Below, piece by piece: positions 5,393 through 6,399 of a stretch of 6,399 nucleotides of DNA; within the stretch, counting starts at the first letter, position 1, and every line of letters begins with the position of its first letter. Made by a program: the position numbers and the translations under genes. A model generated the notes under the pieces. It worked only from the letters and a program-made list of their open reading frames with translations. It had not been told where the DNA came from and searched no databases. Source of the stretch: Dehalococcoidia bacterium (GTDB taxonomy: Bacteria; Chloroflexota; Dehalococcoidia; GIF9; UBA5629); NCBI GenBank assembly GCA_028715025.1, contig JAQTLG010000037.1, positions 1-6,399 of the forward strand. Direction: 5' to 3'.

Positions 5393-6399
5393 ATGGCGCG
5401 AAAAGATATCGATACGGGCGCAGTCGACCCTTCCAGCGTTCCGTATAAAACGCTGAACAGCGGACTCAGGATACCCGCCATCGGGCTGGGGACCTTCGGC
5501 TCGGATAGTGTGACGGGCGAGGTCGTATCTGCGGCCGTCAAAGACGCTATTTTTCTTGGTTACCGGCATATCGACTGCGCTTCGGTTTATGGAAATGAGC
5601 ATTGCATCGGTACGGCACTGCAGGAAGCCATGGAGGAAGGCATTAAAAGGGAGGAGCTGTGGATAACCTGCAAGCTCTGGAACGACATGCATGGCGAAGG
5701 CGCCGTGCTGCGCTCCGTGACCGCAAGCCTGCGAGACCTGAGGCTCGACTATCTTGACCTCTATCTCATCCACTGGCCCTTTCCAAACTATCATGCGCCC
5801 GGTGTAGGTGTAGCTGCCAGGGATCCCCATGCCAGGCCTTACATACACGAGGAATATATGAAGACCTGGCGTCAGATGGAGGATTTAGTATCCAGGGGAC
5901 TGGTCAGGCATATCGGCGCCTCCAACATGTCGATTGCCAAGCTCAAGCTGCTGCTGAAAGACTGCACTGTCAAGCCGGCCTGCAACCAGATGGAACTGCA
6001 CCCGCATTTCCAGCAGCCGGAGCTGTTCAACTACGTAACCGAAAACGAAATTGTCCCCATCGGCTATTCTCCGCTGGGCTCTCCGGGACGGCCCGAGCGC
6101 GACAGGACTACGAGCGATACGGTTGATATGGAAGACCCGGTTATTGTGGGCATTGCGCAGAGGATGAATATACACCCGTCCGCGGTCTGCCTGAAGTGGG
6201 CCGTGCAGCGGGGGCAGATACCCATACCCTTTTCAGTTAGAAGGAAAAACTACCTTTCCAATCTCAAAGCAGTGACCGAAAATCCGCTCACGGATGAAGA
6301 TATGAGGTTGATATCGGAAATCGACAGGAACTGCAGGCTGATCAAAGGTCAGGTATTTCTCTGGCCCGGCGCCGGTGGGTGGGAAGACCTGTGGGATAT
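5393..6399 (+). CDS. Aldo/keto reductase, 3' end cut by the window
   Basis: A TIM-barrel reductase that turns an aldehyde or ketone into an alcohol; 335 codons are visible and the reading is open to the edge. It starts at an ATG 10 nt after the dehydrogenase stop, with a weak GAGAAG site. The full catalytic tetrad is present: D61 and Y66 (HIDCASVYGNE), K94 (TCKLWN) and H127 (LIHWP). Barrel landmarks follow in order: IGLGTFG (30-36), SLRDLRLDYLDLYLIHWP (112-129), VRHIGASN (171-178), CNQMELHPHFQQPEL (197-211), PIGYSPLGSPG (222-232). The usual NADPH clamp (PKS-x4-R near the C-terminus) reads PFSVRRKN (279-286), so both phosphate-binding positions, Lys and Arg, are replaced by F280 and N286; this suggests NADH use. 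The tail (CRLIKGQVFLW, 314-324) looks close to the C-terminus of such proteins, so probably few residues are missing. Loop 130-155 is longer than in minimal members. Second gene of the plus operon. Substrate unknown. Confidence 0.92.
   Translation, partial: MARKDIDTGAVDPSSVPYKTLNSGLRIPAIGLGTFGSDSVTGEVVSAAVKDAIFLGYRHIDCASVYGNEHCIGTALQEAMEEGIKREELWITCKLWNDMHGEGAVLRSVTASLRDLRLDYLDLYLIHWPFPNYHAPGVGVAARDPHARPYIHEEYMKTWRQMEDLVSRGLVRHIGASNMSIAKLKLLLKDCTVKPACNQMELHPHFQQPELFNYVTENEIVPIGYSPLGSPGRPERDRTTSDTVDMEDPVIVGIAQRMNIHPSAVCLKWAVQRGQIPIPFSVRRKNYLSNLKAVTENPLTDEDMRLISEIDRNCRLIKGQVFLWPGAGGWEDLWD

Noticed and set aside
4966..5541. 191-codon minus-strand reading across the dehydrogenase/reductase junction
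   Set aside because: Overlaps two genes with intact catalytic motifs on the other strand; no domain seen.
5372..5848. 158-codon minus-strand reading inside the reductase gene
   Set aside because: Antisense to the AKR tetrad region, no recognisable protein features.

Overview
The window is bacterial: gene-dense, mid-GC by eye, with Shine-Dalgarno sites and two short-spaced gene pairs. I cannot place the organism. The mix (flavodoxin-fold quinone reductase, AEC permease, a large cytosolic protein resembling carbohydrate-active enzymes, a zinc dehydrogenase and an aldo/keto reductase) suits a heterotroph living on sugars or polyols. The taxon is a guess, and there is no rRNA or tRNA to anchor it.

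Layout. Positions 1-157 are a leader with no convincing gene. 158-748 (+) encodes an NAD(P)H:quinone-reductase-type flavoprotein. It converges, across 43 bp, on a minus-strand pair: an 799-residue protein of unassigned family (4158-1759) followed 7 nt later by an AEC-type permease (1751-792). From 4315 a divergent plus-strand pair begins: a zinc-dependent medium-chain dehydrogenase (4315-5382) and, 10 nt later, an aldo/keto reductase (5393 to beyond 6399) cut by the window edge shortly before its expected C-terminus.

The two operons diverge from a 156-bp region (4159-4314). It holds a good sigma70-like minus promoter, a plausible extended -10 plus promoter, and a perfect 9-bp inverted repeat whose arms are centred 42 bp apart (about four helical turns). 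One arm lies just upstream of the minus -35 and the other at its predicted start site. The upstream arm also falls in the plus promoter's -35 zone. This looks like a shared operator, so the four genes are probably one regulated unit. No regulator gene is in the window.

Working model (inference): a small molecule, possibly a sugar, cyclitol or glycoside, is moved by the permease, acted on by the 799-residue (alpha/alpha)-barrel-like protein, and oxidised and re-reduced by the dehydrogenase/reductase pair. Sequence features of both oxidoreductases point to NAD(H) rather than NADP(H). The quinone reductase at the left end looks like an unrelated neighbour. Arginine codon use differs sharply between the 799-residue gene (CGN) and the oxidoreductase pair (AGG), which suggests the unit was assembled from different sources.
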